In this document: positions 43,058 through 52,591 of the stretch, in pieces
Numbering within the stretch: the first letter of the stretch is position 1
How the letters are laid out: the number at the start of each line of letters is the position of its first letter
Made by a program: the position numbers and the translations under genes
DNA from: Lentilactobacillus buchneri
GTDB lineage: Bacteria > Bacillota > Bacilli > Lactobacillales > Lactobacillaceae
NCBI RefSeq assembly: GCF_018314255.1
Contig: NZ_CP073066.1
Coordinates: 2,108,001 to 2,172,000 of the forward strand
Direction of reading: 5' to 3'
Length of the DNA: 64,000 nucleotides
Notes under the pieces: model-generated
Told to the model about the DNA's origin: nothing
The model's database searches: none
The model's input: the letters and a program-made list of their open reading frames with translations, nothing else

Positions 43058-43540
43058 CTACTGATTTGAATTATCTAATGCTCGTAGTTCAGACATAATC
43101 TGCATGAGCTTGGCATGATAGATGTCTGATCTCAACGCGTCGTTCTGCTGGCTAAACCAGTACTGCTTGGCAGGGGCGACGTAGGTTTCCGGCACCTGAT
43201 ACTTGTCAGCAATCTGCTGGAAAGTCGTTGGGTTGTCGGCTGCCTGCTGCAGGCGATAGAGCGGTTCTTCCTGGATGATTTTGACAACTTGTGGACGGAC
43301 CTCTTCGGGCAGCTTGGGTTCCACAACCTTCACGACCGTATTCTTAATTGGTTTATCCAAAATTGTATTGGTTTGCCGCTGAGCGTCGGTTAATTCGTGA
43401 ACCTGATGACCAACGTAAAGAAAACCGGCCAGGACAATCACCAAGACGCTTAACCAAACAATTAACTTGGTGTGCTTAGATTTTTTCTGTTCTTGTTTGG
43501 ATTGCTTCTGCTGCAATCGTGATGGTGTTTGATTTTGCAT
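43058..43540 (-). CDS. Single-pass membrane protein of unknown function
   Basis: 160 residues. A basic, Gln/Lys-rich cytoplasmic start (MQNQTPSRLQQKQSKQEQKK), one helix (LIVWLSVLVIVLAGFLYVG, about 26-44) and an outer helical domain of about 115 residues. A LysM-like element (FQQIADKYQVPETYV) lies near its end, but only a fragment. First gene of a two-gene operon with the secreted protein at 42209; GAGGGGGA precedes the ATG. Confidence 0.68.
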   Translation of the reverse strand: MQNQTPSRLQQKQSKQEQKKSKHTKLIVWLSVLVIVLAGFLYVGHQVHELTDAQRQTNTILDKPIKNTVVKVVEPKLPEEVRPQVVKIIQEEPLYRLQQAADNPTTFQQIADKYQVPETYVAPAKQYWFSQQNDALRSDIYHAKLMQIMSELRALDNSNQ

Positions 43541-43571
43541 GTTGAATCCCCCTCAAACAATTTACGATACG

Positions 43572-43597
43572 ATTATAACATTTTTAATCATGATTCA
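43572..43597 (-). promoter_or_regulatory. Promoter of the 43058-42209 operon
   Basis: On the minus strand an extended -10 (TGTTATAAT) with TTGAAT 15 bases further upstream. The remainder of the gap 43598-43880 shows only a possible TATAAT near 43836 for the MFS gene and no small gene I can support. Confidence 0.45.
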
Positions 43598-43880
43598 ATC
43601 TGGGAAGGAAACCAGGCATGCGAATTTAAAAGTTCCTTAAAACAAAAAAATGGCAAGCAGCTTCGACCTTCTGAACGCATACGCGCCGATCGTTACTTAC
43701 TCACCGTGGTTTGGCACCAGAAATGATTATAGCATGGCTGACTTGGCAGATGCAAGCAAATCTATGAACGGGGGCTCTGATTTCGACAAATGCAACTGTT
43801 TGCTCGATTGAGGTATAACCACAGTGCCAGATAATGTATAATCGTTTTTGATAAAATTTTTTGACGCGGGGGGGAAACAC

Positions 43881-45050
43881 ATGAAATCACTTAAAGTGCA
43901 AAGCTTCATTCTCATTTCAATTGGATTTATTCTAGGGATGAGCGAGTTTATTATTGTTGGAATCATCAATGATCTGGCCGATTCTTTTGATGTGGGCATT
44001 TCCAACGTCGGCTTCTTGGTGACGATGTTTGCGATTGTTTACGCGATTGTGACGCCAATTTTGACGATTCTGGTAGGGGAGCATCGACTCAAGCGGGTGA
44101 TGTTGCTGTTGTTGAGTGTCTTCACCGTTTCGAATGTCATGACGGCTCTGGCCAACTCATTCTTTATTCTGTCCTTGTCCCGAGTGCTGAATGCGGTGGT
44201 TGCCGGGATAACTGTTTCAATTGCGATTACCTTTGCGGCGGTTATTGCGCCGCGGGATAAACGGGCCTGGTTGATTTCTTGGGTCTTTTCGGGGTACAGT
44301 GTCGCCTCGGTTTTTGGGGTACCGATTGGGACTTGGATTAGTGATCAGGTCGGCTGGCGTTAAGCATTTTGGTTAATCGTCCTCATCTCAGTCATGATTA
44401 CGGTCATGTTCATGTTGTCGCTGCCTGGAGATTTGCGGCAAGGGAAAGCAAAGAGTTTGGGTGAACAATTCAGCCTTTTCAAAGATCCCCGCATTCTCTT
44501 GGGGATTTGTCTGCCAATTCTTAATTTAGGCGGGGTCTACGTTGTTTATACCTACCTTCGACCAATTGTGACATCCGGACTGCATTTTCCAACCAGTTTT
44601 GTGACACCGTTTCTGTTTGTCTTTGGACTGGCATCGTTGTTCAGTAATCAATACAGCGGCCGGTTGGCGAATCGGGATGGCTTAAAATCAATGGTCACGG
44701 TGTTTGTGATTCAAGCTTTGACCATGTTGGCGATTTCGCTGTTATTCGGGTTGCCGTGGGCTGCACTGGCCGCCTTAATTATCATGGGCCTGACGATGTA
44801 CTTGCTGAACTCACCAATGCAGATTTTCTACCTGGCGGTGGCTGAAAAAGACTATCCGCAGTCGATGGTCTTGGCCTCATCCTTGATTTCGATTTTTAAT
44901 AACGTAGGAATCGCGGTAGGATCTGCAACCGGTGGGGTCTTGTTCAATCACTTAGGATTAAAATCTCTGGGATACAGTGGGGCTGTGTATACGGTTGTGG
45001 CTTTGGCAATTTTAATTGTTTTGAACCGGGTACGAAAGAGTTTTGATTAA
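43881..45050 (+). pseudogene. MFS transporter with an internal stop codon
   Basis: One frame of 390 codons from the ATG at 43881 (after GGGGGGG) to 45050, interrupted by TAA at 44361-44363. The text reads SDQVGWR-stop-AFWLIVLISV, where related transporters usually have GWR-E/W-AFW; a GAA to TAA change would explain it. The protein is a 12-helix MFS member of the AraJ/YdhP sugar or drug efflux type (GMSEFIIVGIINDLADSF, GEHRLKRVMLL at motif A, FSGYSVASVFGVPIGTWI at motif C). The frame is open and well conserved on both sides, so the loss is recent or an error. Confidence 0.85.
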
Positions 45051-45126
45051 CGATTGCAAGACGACATTTCTCGTCTTTTATTATTTTTTCTATTGCTACT
45101 TTGAATGACCAAATCAATGTAATCAT

Positions 45127-45178
45127 AAAAAGGTCAGCCATGACAATGCTTTGTGCACTGTCATGGCTGACCTTTTAG
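45127..45178. terminator. Terminator between the MFS pseudogene and ssrA
   Basis: AAAAGGTCAGCCATGACA pairs with TGTCATGGCTGACCTTTT. It serves the MFS gene on the plus strand and can end tmRNA transcription on the minus strand. Confidence 0.88.
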
Positions 45179-45186
45179 TATATTGA

Positions 45187-45550
45187 TGGAGTCGGCGGGA
45201 GTTGAACCCGCGTCCGAGCATATTGCCACCTAGATATCTACGTTCATAGATATATTATTTGAATTTCACCTACTGAAACGCCATAAATCAAGGCACCCAC
45301 AGCAGGCTAACCTGATTAGTCTCTTCAGTTCACTTCAGGTGGGAGCAAACTGCGTGAGCCCACTAAATTTAGGACCCAGATCTAACCCATGGGCGAGATT
45401 AGGAGGATCTACGTTAAGCGCTTATTAGGCAGCTAAAGCGTAAGAATTGTTATTATTTTTTGCAGTTATAATAAACTGGGCGGTTTAACGTGGCGCTGCA
45501 CGAAACGCAATCCAGACTCAACCTATACCCGTCGAATCCATAACGACCCC
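45187..45550 (-). ncRNA. ssrA: Transfer-messenger RNA (tmRNA)
   Basis: About 364 nt. The 5' end GGGGTCG (45550-45544) pairs with the 3' CGACTCC (45194-45188) as an acceptor stem. The T-arm reads CGGGTTCAACTCCCG on the minus strand apart from one change, and ATGGATTCGACGGG at the 5' end is the tmRNA hallmark. The tag frame at 45463-45424 encodes AKNNNNSYALAA then TAA. It rescues stalled ribosomes and tags the product for proteolysis. The 3' CCA is not encoded (TCA follows the discriminator A). Confidence 0.95.
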
Positions 45551-45601
45551 GATACAATACGTATCATATCATAAATCACGGGAACTGAGAAGAATTGTGT
45601 C

Positions 45602-46375
45602 TTACAACAGGTCAAAATGTTTGAGGCCGTTAATGATACCATGATCAGTATTCTTGGTCGTGATAAACTCGGCATACTTTTTCACCTGTGGAAGCCCATT
45701 TTCCATCACGACGGGGTGGTCAACGAAATCCAACATCGGAATGTCGTTGTTGCCGTCGCCAAACGCATAAGTTGGGATGCCGGAGAGATTGGCGTTGGCA
45801 ATCAACTCCTGGATGCCTTTTTTCTTGGAACTGCCTTTGTGAACAATATCCATGCTAAACGGGGTATTTCTGAAGAATGTCAGGGTGTCGGCGAACCGGT
45901 CAATGTATCTTTCGTCAGGCCCCTTGGTGTTAATCAGCATCATGATCACTTCTTGATTCTCGATGAAATCATCCACGCCCAAGTTTGGCATCCGGGAGTT
46001 AATGAAGTTATAATTGCCGCGGACGATGTCATTGATAAAATTAATCTTGGCACCCTGGCTGTTCATAACCGTGGTTGCTTCGTGGTTGGATTTGGCAAAC
46101 GCCACAAAATCCTTAACAACAGATTTTTCCAGGACAGCTTTGTAAACCGGCTGGCCTTCGAAAATAACGTAACTCCCGTTTGCGGAAACCACTGTGTCGA
46201 TCCCAGTCTTTTGCATTGTATTGGGGATTTCAAATAAATTTCTGCCAGTCGAAATCACCGGGAGAACCTGATTTGCTTTTAATTGGTGCATCGCGTCAGC
46301 CACTTCGTCGTCAACACGCGTGTGTTCATTAAATAAAGTATGGTCAAGGTCAAAGAACGCAATTCCTTTATACAT
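45602..46375 (-). CDS. HAD-superfamily phosphatase, Cof type (HAD-IIB)
   Basis: 257 residues from the ATG at 46375, seven bases after AAGGATGG; a longer reading to 46453 has no site. HAD motifs: FFDLDHTLFN (nucleophile Asp and acid Asp), VISTGRN (motif II), a Lys in SSKKKGIQEL (motif III) and YAFGDGNNDIPML (motif IV). The type IIB cap lies between motifs II and III. Such enzymes dephosphorylate sugar phosphates or FMN; the exact substrate is open. Confidence 0.9.
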   Translation of the reverse strand: MYKGIAFFDLDHTLFNEHTRVDDEVADAMHQLKANQVLPVISTGRNLFEIPNTMQKTGIDTVVSANGSYVIFEGQPVYKAVLEKSVVKDFVAFAKSNHEATTVMNSQGAKINFINDIVRGNYNFINSRMPNLGVDDFIENQEVIMMLINTKGPDERYIDRFADTLTFFRNTPFSMDIVHKGSSKKKGIQELIANANLSGIPTYAFGDGNNDIPMLDFVDHPVVMENGLPQVKKYAEFITTKNTDHGIINGLKHFDLL

Positions 46376-46499
46376 AGATAAGCCATCCTTTTCATTATCA
46401 ATTTTATAATCATATACTTTACTATCATAACAATATTGCGACTTTCCAAGCAAGTTCTTCTAATTATTGGTAAAATGGGTTATATATGGGGTGAGACGA

Positions 46500-47198
46500 T
46501 TGGAAAAAACAACCATTGCGAATGAAAAGACCAGCCGTTTCTTCGTTCGACTAAGAAGAATTCCCGGCGAACATTGGTATTTAGCAAACGGTAACGAAAA
46601 AAATGTAAATCCAAAAAATAAAATTAAAGTTCCGGACAGCATCAAGGCACAGGATTTTTTGATTGATGAGATTAGCTTCTTCAACAAATTAGTCTGGTAC
46701 CACTTCACTTGTGGTGATCTGGAAGGCTGGCTGCCCAAACGAAATATTCGAAAGACATTTCGCCGATTGGACGTTGAACCGATTAAGCAGCCCACCCAAT
46801 CCGATATTGATAATCAATGTACGGCGATTTTAATGCTGCTGAACAGCGCCGGCATTAGTGTCGACGTCAGTGATATCCGAGACAAAGTTGAGAAGTGGCA
46901 CGCGCAATCGGGAACCCTAATGGATTTGAGTGACTTAATTATTTCGTTAACCCACTCAATTCGCGATCTGAACGGCGTTGATTTTCGCAAATTAGATAAG
47001 CAGCTTTTGCGCAGAAGACCGATTTTAGTCAAAGTTGCCGGCCTCGATAATTTAAAGTCCAGCTTGATCTTGTTGACCGGTTTTAACAGAAAACTTTACT
47101 ACTACAACGATCCGTGGACCGGCAAACTAGAGTCGATTTCTCAAAATCATTTAAGAAAGCATTGGAAACGCGGGAACTTGGAAGCAATCAGTTATTGA
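46500..47198 (+). CDS. C39-like peptidase-family protein upstream of a two-component system
   Basis: 232 residues from a TTG at 46500, four bases after GGTGAG. The second half has the C39-like cysteine peptidase plan: the Cys in DIDNQCTAILMLLNSAGI, 'DLSDLIISLTHSI', RRPILVKVAGLDN, and a final NDPWTGKLESIS in place of the usual H/D region. The expected His before the DP motif is not evident (LLTGFNRKLYYYNDPW), so catalysis is uncertain. No signal peptide. It is 15 bases before the response regulator and probably co-transcribed. Confidence 0.68.
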   Translation: MEKTTIANEKTSRFFVRLRRIPGEHWYLANGNEKNVNPKNKIKVPDSIKAQDFLIDEISFFNKLVWYHFTCGDLEGWLPKRNIRKTFRRLDVEPIKQPTQSDIDNQCTAILMLLNSAGISVDVSDIRDKVEKWHAQSGTLMDLSDLIISLTHSIRDLNGVDFRKLDKQLLRRRPILVKVAGLDNLKSSLILLTGFNRKLYYYNDPWTGKLESISQNHLRKHWKRGNLEAISY

Positions 47199-47213
47199 AG
47201 GTGGGGTTTTAGA

Positions 47214-47942
47214 ATGAAATTGTTGATGATTGAAGATAACAAATCAGTGTCGGAAATGATGCAGATGTTCTTCCAAAAAGAAGGCTGGGATGTCACATTT
47301 GCTTATGACGGCATTGAGGCAATGGACAAATTTAACGAAGATCCTGATAGTTGGGACATGATTACTCTGGATCTTAATTTACCTAAAAAAGACGGAATGG
47401 AAGTCGCCAAAGAAATTCGGGCCAAGTCACAAACAGTCCCGATTATTATGCTGACCGCCCGTGATTCGGACAGTGATCAGGTCTTGGGATTTGAGATGGG
47501 CGCAGACGATTACGTCACCAAACCATTTTCCCCAATTACCTTGGTGGCCAGAATCAAAGCCTTGCAGCGACGGGCTCACACTGAAACTGAGGAGGAATCT
47601 GAGGACGAGAAGGCCAAAAATGTCTTTGACGTTCAAACTGATCACTTTAAATTGAACTCCAGTACCCGAGAAGTGTATTTGGATGACAAGCGGATTTCTG
47701 ATCTGACTCCCAAAGAGTTCGAACTGTTAAAGACGTTGGCCCAAAAGCCACGTCAGGTCTTTTCCCGTGAGCAGCTTTTGGAAACGGTCTGGAATTATGA
47801 GTACTATGGTGATGAACGAACTGTTGATGCGCACGTCAAAAAGTTGCGTCAAAAGATTGAGAAGGTTGGCACCCAGGTGATTCAAACCGTTTGGGGCGTT
47901 GGCTACAAATTTGATGATAGTGAAGTGGGCAAGAAGAAATGA
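47214..47942 (+). CDS. OmpR-family response regulator
   Basis: 242 residues. Receiver domain with acidic pair IEDN, phospho-acceptor Asp 53 in MITLDLNLPKKDGMEV, Thr in LTARDSDS and Lys in DYVTKPFSP. The C-terminal winged helix includes LTPKEFELLKTLAQKPRQVFSREQLLETVW and ERTVDAHVKKLRQKIE. An acidic linker of about 25 residues (TETEEESEDEK) joins them. Partner of the kinase that overlaps it by four bases. Confidence 0.93.
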   Translation: MKLLMIEDNKSVSEMMQMFFQKEGWDVTFAYDGIEAMDKFNEDPDSWDMITLDLNLPKKDGMEVAKEIRAKSQTVPIIMLTARDSDSDQVLGFEMGADDYVTKPFSPITLVARIKALQRRAHTETEEESEDEKAKNVFDVQTDHFKLNSSTREVYLDDKRISDLTPKEFELLKTLAQKPRQVFSREQLLETVWNYEYYGDERTVDAHVKKLRQKIEKVGTQVIQTVWGVGYKFDDSEVGKKK

Positions 47943-49402
47943 AAATGATTTATCAGCAATTATTGGCGTTCTTTTTGGTAATTGGCTGTACAATTTTATT
48001 GCTGGGTTTTTCATTTAGCCGCATGTCAAAAACGTTTGTATATGACCAAACCTGGCATAACTTGGAAAAGTATTCGGATAGTTTGATTCAACAATCGCTG
48101 ACGATTAGCTCCAAAAATAAGGCCAAAGTGACCTTTGACGAAGAAAAGTTGAAGAACTCTGAAGCCTTGTTGGAGAACCAAGCGGTCCATTTTACCGTCT
48201 TCAGTCCACAAGATCAGGTGATCTATCCCAATAACGGCGTTGCCCCCCGAATTACCCAGAAAGACTGGGAGCATTTGCGGCGCAATCAGATCGTTCGCAA
48301 GGTCAATAATAAGAATTTCAAGCTCAGCAATGGCAAGACCCGGCCTGCAATGATTGAAGTTTTAAAGCCATACTATTATAAGAAAAAACTAGTGGCCGCC
48401 GTGACGGTTGGTGCCTTTATTTCGGATGTTAACTCCAACGTCAAGCGGATTAACCGCGATTTGTTAAAGGCGCTGTTTGTGGCGTTGCTCATTTCGATGC
48501 TCATTAGTTACTTCATCGCCAGACGGCTGAATCGACGGATTAGCAAACTGCGAAGTGCGGCCAATCAGGTTTCAAACGGCAATTACAAGATTCGCTTGAA
48601 ACCCGGTGGGAAAGATGAAATTGGTGAATTGATCGTCGATTTCAACCACATGACCCAATCCTTGCAGCAGGCCAACAATGAAATTCAGCGGCAGGAAGAA
48701 CGCCGCCAGGAATTCTTGGCCAATGCGGCACATGAGATGCGAACTCCTCTCACAACAATCTCGGGCATTTTGGAAGGAATCAAGTACGATGTGATTCCCC
48801 AGGAGTCAAGGGCCAAGAGCATCGACTTGATGAGCAGTGAAACTCAGCGGCTGATTCGGTTGGTGAATGAGAATTTGGATTACGAAAAGATTCGCTCCAA
48901 CTCTATTCAGCTCGATAAGCGTCATTTTAACGCTGCTAAGGTCCTTGAAAATGTCATCGACCAGTTGGACAGTAAAGCAGAAGAATCGCAGGACAAGCTC
49001 GTTTTGAACGCCCCTAAAGACCTGTCAATTTATGCAGATTATGATCGGTTTGTCCAGATTGTCTTCAATATTGTGACCAATGCGATCCAGTTTACTGATC
49101 ACGGTACGATTACCGTAACCGGTGAACGGGGTTACAACGAGACCATCATCAAGGTTGCCGATACTGGTATTGGCATGTCCGAGGATCAGCAAAAAAATAT
49201 TTTTGAACGTTATTATAAAGCCGATGCCTCACGAAGAACCGGTAAGTACGGTGAGTCGGGGCTGGGATTGGCGATTGTTCACCAGTTGGTGAAGTCCCAT
49301 GGCGGCAAGATTTCGGTTTCATCCAAATTGGGTGAGGGCACGACGTTTACCGTGATTATTCCGGATGCGACAGCTGCCGAAAAAGAACAAGAAAATCACT
49401 AA
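47939..49402 (+). CDS. Sensor histidine kinase
   Basis: 487 residues. Two helices (about 8-28 and 172-195) flank an outer sensor domain of about 140 residues. A HAMP domain follows (RRISKLRSAANQVSNGNYKIRL), then HisKA with His 265 in LANAAHEMRTPLTTISG. The ATPase domain carries N, G1 and G2 boxes (FNIVTNAIQFT, VADTGIGMSEDQQ, YGESGLGLAIV). It phosphorylates the regulator at 47214. The sensed signal is unknown; lactobacillus kinases of this shape often respond to envelope stress. ATGA overlap with the regulator. Confidence 0.92.
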   Translation: MKMIYQQLLAFFLVIGCTILLLGFSFSRMSKTFVYDQTWHNLEKYSDSLIQQSLTISSKNKAKVTFDEEKLKNSEALLENQAVHFTVFSPQDQVIYPNNGVAPRITQKDWEHLRRNQIVRKVNNKNFKLSNGKTRPAMIEVLKPYYYKKKLVAAVTVGAFISDVNSNVKRINRDLLKALFVALLISMLISYFIARRLNRRISKLRSAANQVSNGNYKIRLKPGGKDEIGELIVDFNHMTQSLQQANNEIQRQEERRQEFLANAAHEMRTPLTTISGILEGIKYDVIPQESRAKSIDLMSSETQRLIRLVNENLDYEKIRSNSIQLDKRHFNAAKVLENVIDQLDSKAEESQDKLVLNAPKDLSIYADYDRFVQIVFNIVTNAIQFTDHGTITVTGERGYNETIIKVADTGIGMSEDQQKNIFERYYKADASRRTGKYGESGLGLAIVHQLVKSHGGKISVSSKLGEGTTFTVIIPDATAAEKEQENH

Positions 49403-49405
49403 ATT

Positions 49406-49466
49406 AAAAGTCATCATTTTGCATTTGCTTGAGAGAGTCTCAAGGATGCAAAATGATGACTTTTTG
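49406..49466. terminator. Terminator after the kinase gene
   Basis: AAAAGTCATCATTTTGCAT pairs with ATGCAAAATGATGACTTTTT, with an inner CTTGAGA/TCTCAAG. It is also the end of the minus-strand gene at 49467. Confidence 0.92.
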
Positions 49467-49700
49467 TTAGCTGTTTGATTCTTGGGCTGCATGGGCTTCG
49501 TAAGCCTTGGTGCCCTTTTCTGTTAAACCATTGATTTCGTTGTGGTCGGTCACGATGTACCCGGCTGCGACCAGTGGCTTGGGATCGCCGCCAATGACGT
49601 TGTCACAATAATCGACGAAGTGGTTGACCGGGGTGCCGGATGATACCCGGCCGGTATAAATTGCCTTTAAAATTTCATAGTCTGTTGCCGTTAATTCCAT
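49467..49700 (-). CDS. Small winged-helix-like protein
   Basis: 77 residues, acidic. The sequence ELTATDYEILKAIYTGRVSSGTPVNHFVDYC, then KPLVAAGYIVTDHNEINGLTEKG looks like a compact winged helix of the kind in lactobacillus hypothetical proteins. No partner is evident. AGGAGG precedes the ATG. Function unknown. Confidence 0.65.
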   Translation of the reverse strand: MELTATDYEILKAIYTGRVSSGTPVNHFVDYCDNVIGGDPKPLVAAGYIVTDHNEINGLTEKGTKAYEAHAAQESNS

Positions 49701-49967
49701 GATGAAGCCTCCTAATCTTGATGCATTTATGATACCACCAGGACGGGTGTGGGCGGTGAATTTTGTTTGGTGGCATAAGACACTGACTTCATCCCTTAAA
49801 GATTGGGATTATTAGCACGGACCATTGCGATGAGCAAGTTGTCACCGCATAAATGGTTAAAGTGATACAATATTTTAAAATTAGTAGCGTTTTCATTAAA
49901 TGTCCACAACTGCTCACCAAACCGAAGTTGCGCAAATCAAAATATCAAGATAGTGAGAAGGCTAATT

Positions 49968-52583
49968 ATGAAACTAGCAAAGAAATATTTATATAGCACC
50001 ATTCTCGGTCTCTCATTAGGAGTGGGAATGTCCACCAACGTGGTGAAAGCCGCCCCAAGTTCCAATAGTGCCGTGGTTTCTCCCACGAGTGACCCTTCAA
50101 AAGACGAGCAGGCAAACCCAGACCTATCGGGAAAGGTCGAAGATGTCTCCTACACGGTTAAGGATGACCAGCTGACTTTATATGGCGGCACGATCAAAAA
50201 AATTCACGAGAACTTTTCACTTCCTTGGCAACAGGATGGGGTCCGTGACCGCATTAAAAAGCTTAAGATTGATGGCCCGCTTCAATTTGAACAGGATGGT
50301 GCCTATGAATTTTTTGAGGCGTTGGGGAATCTTGAAAGTATATCCGGCTTAAGAAACGTTGATACATCAAAAACCGAAACGCTGAATTATATGTTTGCTC
50401 AAGATGGCAATTTAACATCCATTGACGTCTCCAGCTTTCGGACACCCAATGTCATCACGATGAGTGGCCTGTTTTTTGGTGATTGGAAGCTTGAACAAGT
50501 CGATCTTTCTAATTTTGATTTTTCTCAATTAAAAAATACGGATCACATGTTTGGGGGGGATTATGTATTAACGAATATCACTTTTCCTCATTCGAAAGCT
50601 TCTAAGATTGATAATATGCTGGATATGTTTTACGGGAATCACTCCTTGAAAACATTGGACCTTTCAGACTTTGACATGACCAATGTCACGGCTATTGGCA
50701 GTATGTTTTCCGAGGATACGTTACTATCGAATCTGAAACTGGGGCCAACCTTTAAAAATTCAGCTTTGGCCACTCTCCCGCCGCATCAAAAAGGCGATGA
50801 AATCCCCATTGATCCCTTGAAGGACGCCACCGGTCCAGGATGGCAAGCAGTTGGTGCCAATGGAACGGTCAACAATCCACAGGGCGAGCTCTATCCAACC
50901 CTTGAGGACTTTGTGGCTAAGCGGCCTGCTGAAGACGAAACCTATGTCTGGCAGCAAGACACCACGCCCATCAATCAATATATGCTGAACCTGACTAATA
51001 GTTCGGCTTCAGTATATGAGGGCCTTCAAGCTAAGAATTGGGATCCGACCAGTGTGATTCAATTAGCGACTCACAATGGAACCGATGATAAGTCTGCTGT
51101 TACGATTACTGATGACAATAGCCAGCCGGTCACCCAGGCAACTATTGATGCACTGGATCCTGGAACCTACTCGCTGACTTATCAGAATGGTGATCAGAAA
51201 CAACCATTTACCTTAACAATTAAGGCCGATCAGGCCAGCTTGAAGACGACGGATATTGATCTTTATTTAAACCAGGCGTTCACTGAAGATGTGTTGAAAA
51301 GTAAAATTTTGGCGGTCAATTCCGATGGCCAGGCTCTTCCGTACACTTACACCATCAAAGATGCAACTGGCAAAACTGTTTCGCTTGATGACGTCAAATC
51401 AAAGGTTGGTCAATACACGGTCGACATTGTTACCAATCAGCTGCTAAGTGGTAACGAGCCCCTGGGAGGGAAGCTCACCATCAACGTGACTGACAGCAGT
51501 ACCCTCAATCTCAAGTATGGCAAGCTGACAATCCCCGTTAATCAGGTATGGAAACCGGCAGATGCATTTGATAATGCCAAAGATGCCAGTGGAAAAGACC
51601 TAGCCTTTAAAGATATTTTGGTGACGGCTAAAGACAGCTCTGGAAAGATCATCTCAGACCTGAGTAATCTGTATAAAACGCCAGGCGTTTACACAATCCA
51701 TTACAGTAATGGGTCAGCTTCAAAGGACGTTCAATTGACGGTTACCCAGCCGACGCCAACACCGTCTCCACTGCCAACCCCCCAGCCTGTGCCAAATCCG
51801 CAACCATCACCATCGCCCAACCCCATCAATCCAGTCACACCAACGCAGCCAACGGTTCCGACTCAACCAACTAATCCAAAGCTTCCTGATTACGCGGTGA
51901 CAAAGGGCGCGGCAGTCGCTGCCATTAATAATGTCTATTTGTATCGAACGGTTAACTTCACCAAAGGCCAGCGAATTGCCAAATATATCAAGAAACCGCG
52001 CATTTACCGGCCAATGTTTGTGGTGACGGGGTATGCTCGTTCCACAAGTGGGAAGATGCGTTACCATGTCCGTGATGTCAACCACTTATCGAAAACGGCG
52101 GGCAAGACCGGCTACATCACCGACAATTGGCGATATGTCCGTCCAATTTATTACGCTACTCTGCACAAACACATTACGGTCATTTCTCCGGCAGGGGTTA
52201 ATGCCTATAAGCACAAAGACTTGACTGGTAAGGTCAAAAGTTATCAACAGGGAACCATCCTCAAAGTTAAAGGGATCGTGAAGCACAATCTGACCACCCG
52301 TTATATCTTGACGAATGGCAGGTATGTCACCGCTAACCGAAAGCTGGTTAACATGGGTCGGCATCGGACCGTTAAGAAGGTTCGTGCCAAGACAACCATT
52401 CATCGTTATCAGAACGTGAACTTGAGCGGACGGCCTCACACTATTAAGAAGGGCCAGATCATCAAAGTATCCAATTATGATTACTCCCATGGCCATAATC
52501 TACAGAAGCACGGTGCCTTGCGATACCGTGTGGCTGGTGGGTATATCACCGGTAACTCTAAATATGTCAGAATTATTCGATAA
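49968..52583 (+). CDS. Large secreted surface protein: BspA-like LRRs, Ig-like domains, DUF5776-like end
   Basis: 871 residues from the ATG at 49968 after GAGAAGG. A signal peptide (YSTILGLSLGVGMSTNVVKA) is followed by about 200 residues of BspA-type (DUF285) leucine-rich repeats such as LNYMFAQDGNLTSIDVSSF and MFYGNHSLKTLDLSDFDMTNV. Next come three beta-rich Ig-like repeats (about 345-590; SVYEGLQAKNWDPTSVI, DLYLNQAFTEDVLKSKI, TIPVNQVWKPADAF). A Pro/Thr/Ser linker follows, then a strongly basic C-terminus of three DUF5776-like repeats, each ending like 'Y-I-T-x-N-x-K/R-Y-V-R'. There is no LPXTG motif, so the basic repeats probably hold it on the wall. Likely an adhesin. Confidence 0.82.
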   Translation: MKLAKKYLYSTILGLSLGVGMSTNVVKAAPSSNSAVVSPTSDPSKDEQANPDLSGKVEDVSYTVKDDQLTLYGGTIKKIHENFSLPWQQDGVRDRIKKLKIDGPLQFEQDGAYEFFEALGNLESISGLRNVDTSKTETLNYMFAQDGNLTSIDVSSFRTPNVITMSGLFFGDWKLEQVDLSNFDFSQLKNTDHMFGGDYVLTNITFPHSKASKIDNMLDMFYGNHSLKTLDLSDFDMTNVTAIGSMFSEDTLLSNLKLGPTFKNSALATLPPHQKGDEIPIDPLKDATGPGWQAVGANGTVNNPQGELYPTLEDFVAKRPAEDETYVWQQDTTPINQYMLNLTNSSASVYEGLQAKNWDPTSVIQLATHNGTDDKSAVTITDDNSQPVTQATIDALDPGTYSLTYQNGDQKQPFTLTIKADQASLKTTDIDLYLNQAFTEDVLKSKILAVNSDGQALPYTYTIKDATGKTVSLDDVKSKVGQYTVDIVTNQLLSGNEPLGGKLTINVTDSSTLNLKYGKLTIPVNQVWKPADAFDNAKDASGKDLAFKDILVTAKDSSGKIISDLSNLYKTPGVYTIHYSNGSASKDVQLTVTQPTPTPSPLPTPQPVPNPQPSPSPNPINPVTPTQPTVPTQPTNPKLPDYAVTKGAAVAAINNVYLYRTVNFTKGQRIAKYIKKPRIYRPMFVVTGYARSTSGKMRYHVRDVNHLSKTAGKTGYITDNWRYVRPIYYATLHKHITVISPAGVNAYKHKDLTGKVKSYQQGTILKVKGIVKHNLTTRYILTNGRYVTANRKLVNMGRHRTVKKVRAKTTIHRYQNVNLSGRPHTIKKGQIIKVSNYDYSHGHNLQKHGALRYRVAGGYITGNSKYVRIIR

Positions 52584-52591
52584 TTTACATT

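Noticed and set aside
44394..45050. A separate transporter gene starting at the ATG at 44394
   Set aside because: It is in frame with the upstream half and continues the same MFS fold after one stop codon. There is no good ribosome site.
45617..46237. A 206-codon open frame on the plus strand opposite the HAD gene
   Set aside because: It lies wholly inside the well-supported HAD phosphatase, has no ribosome site and encodes no recognisable domain.
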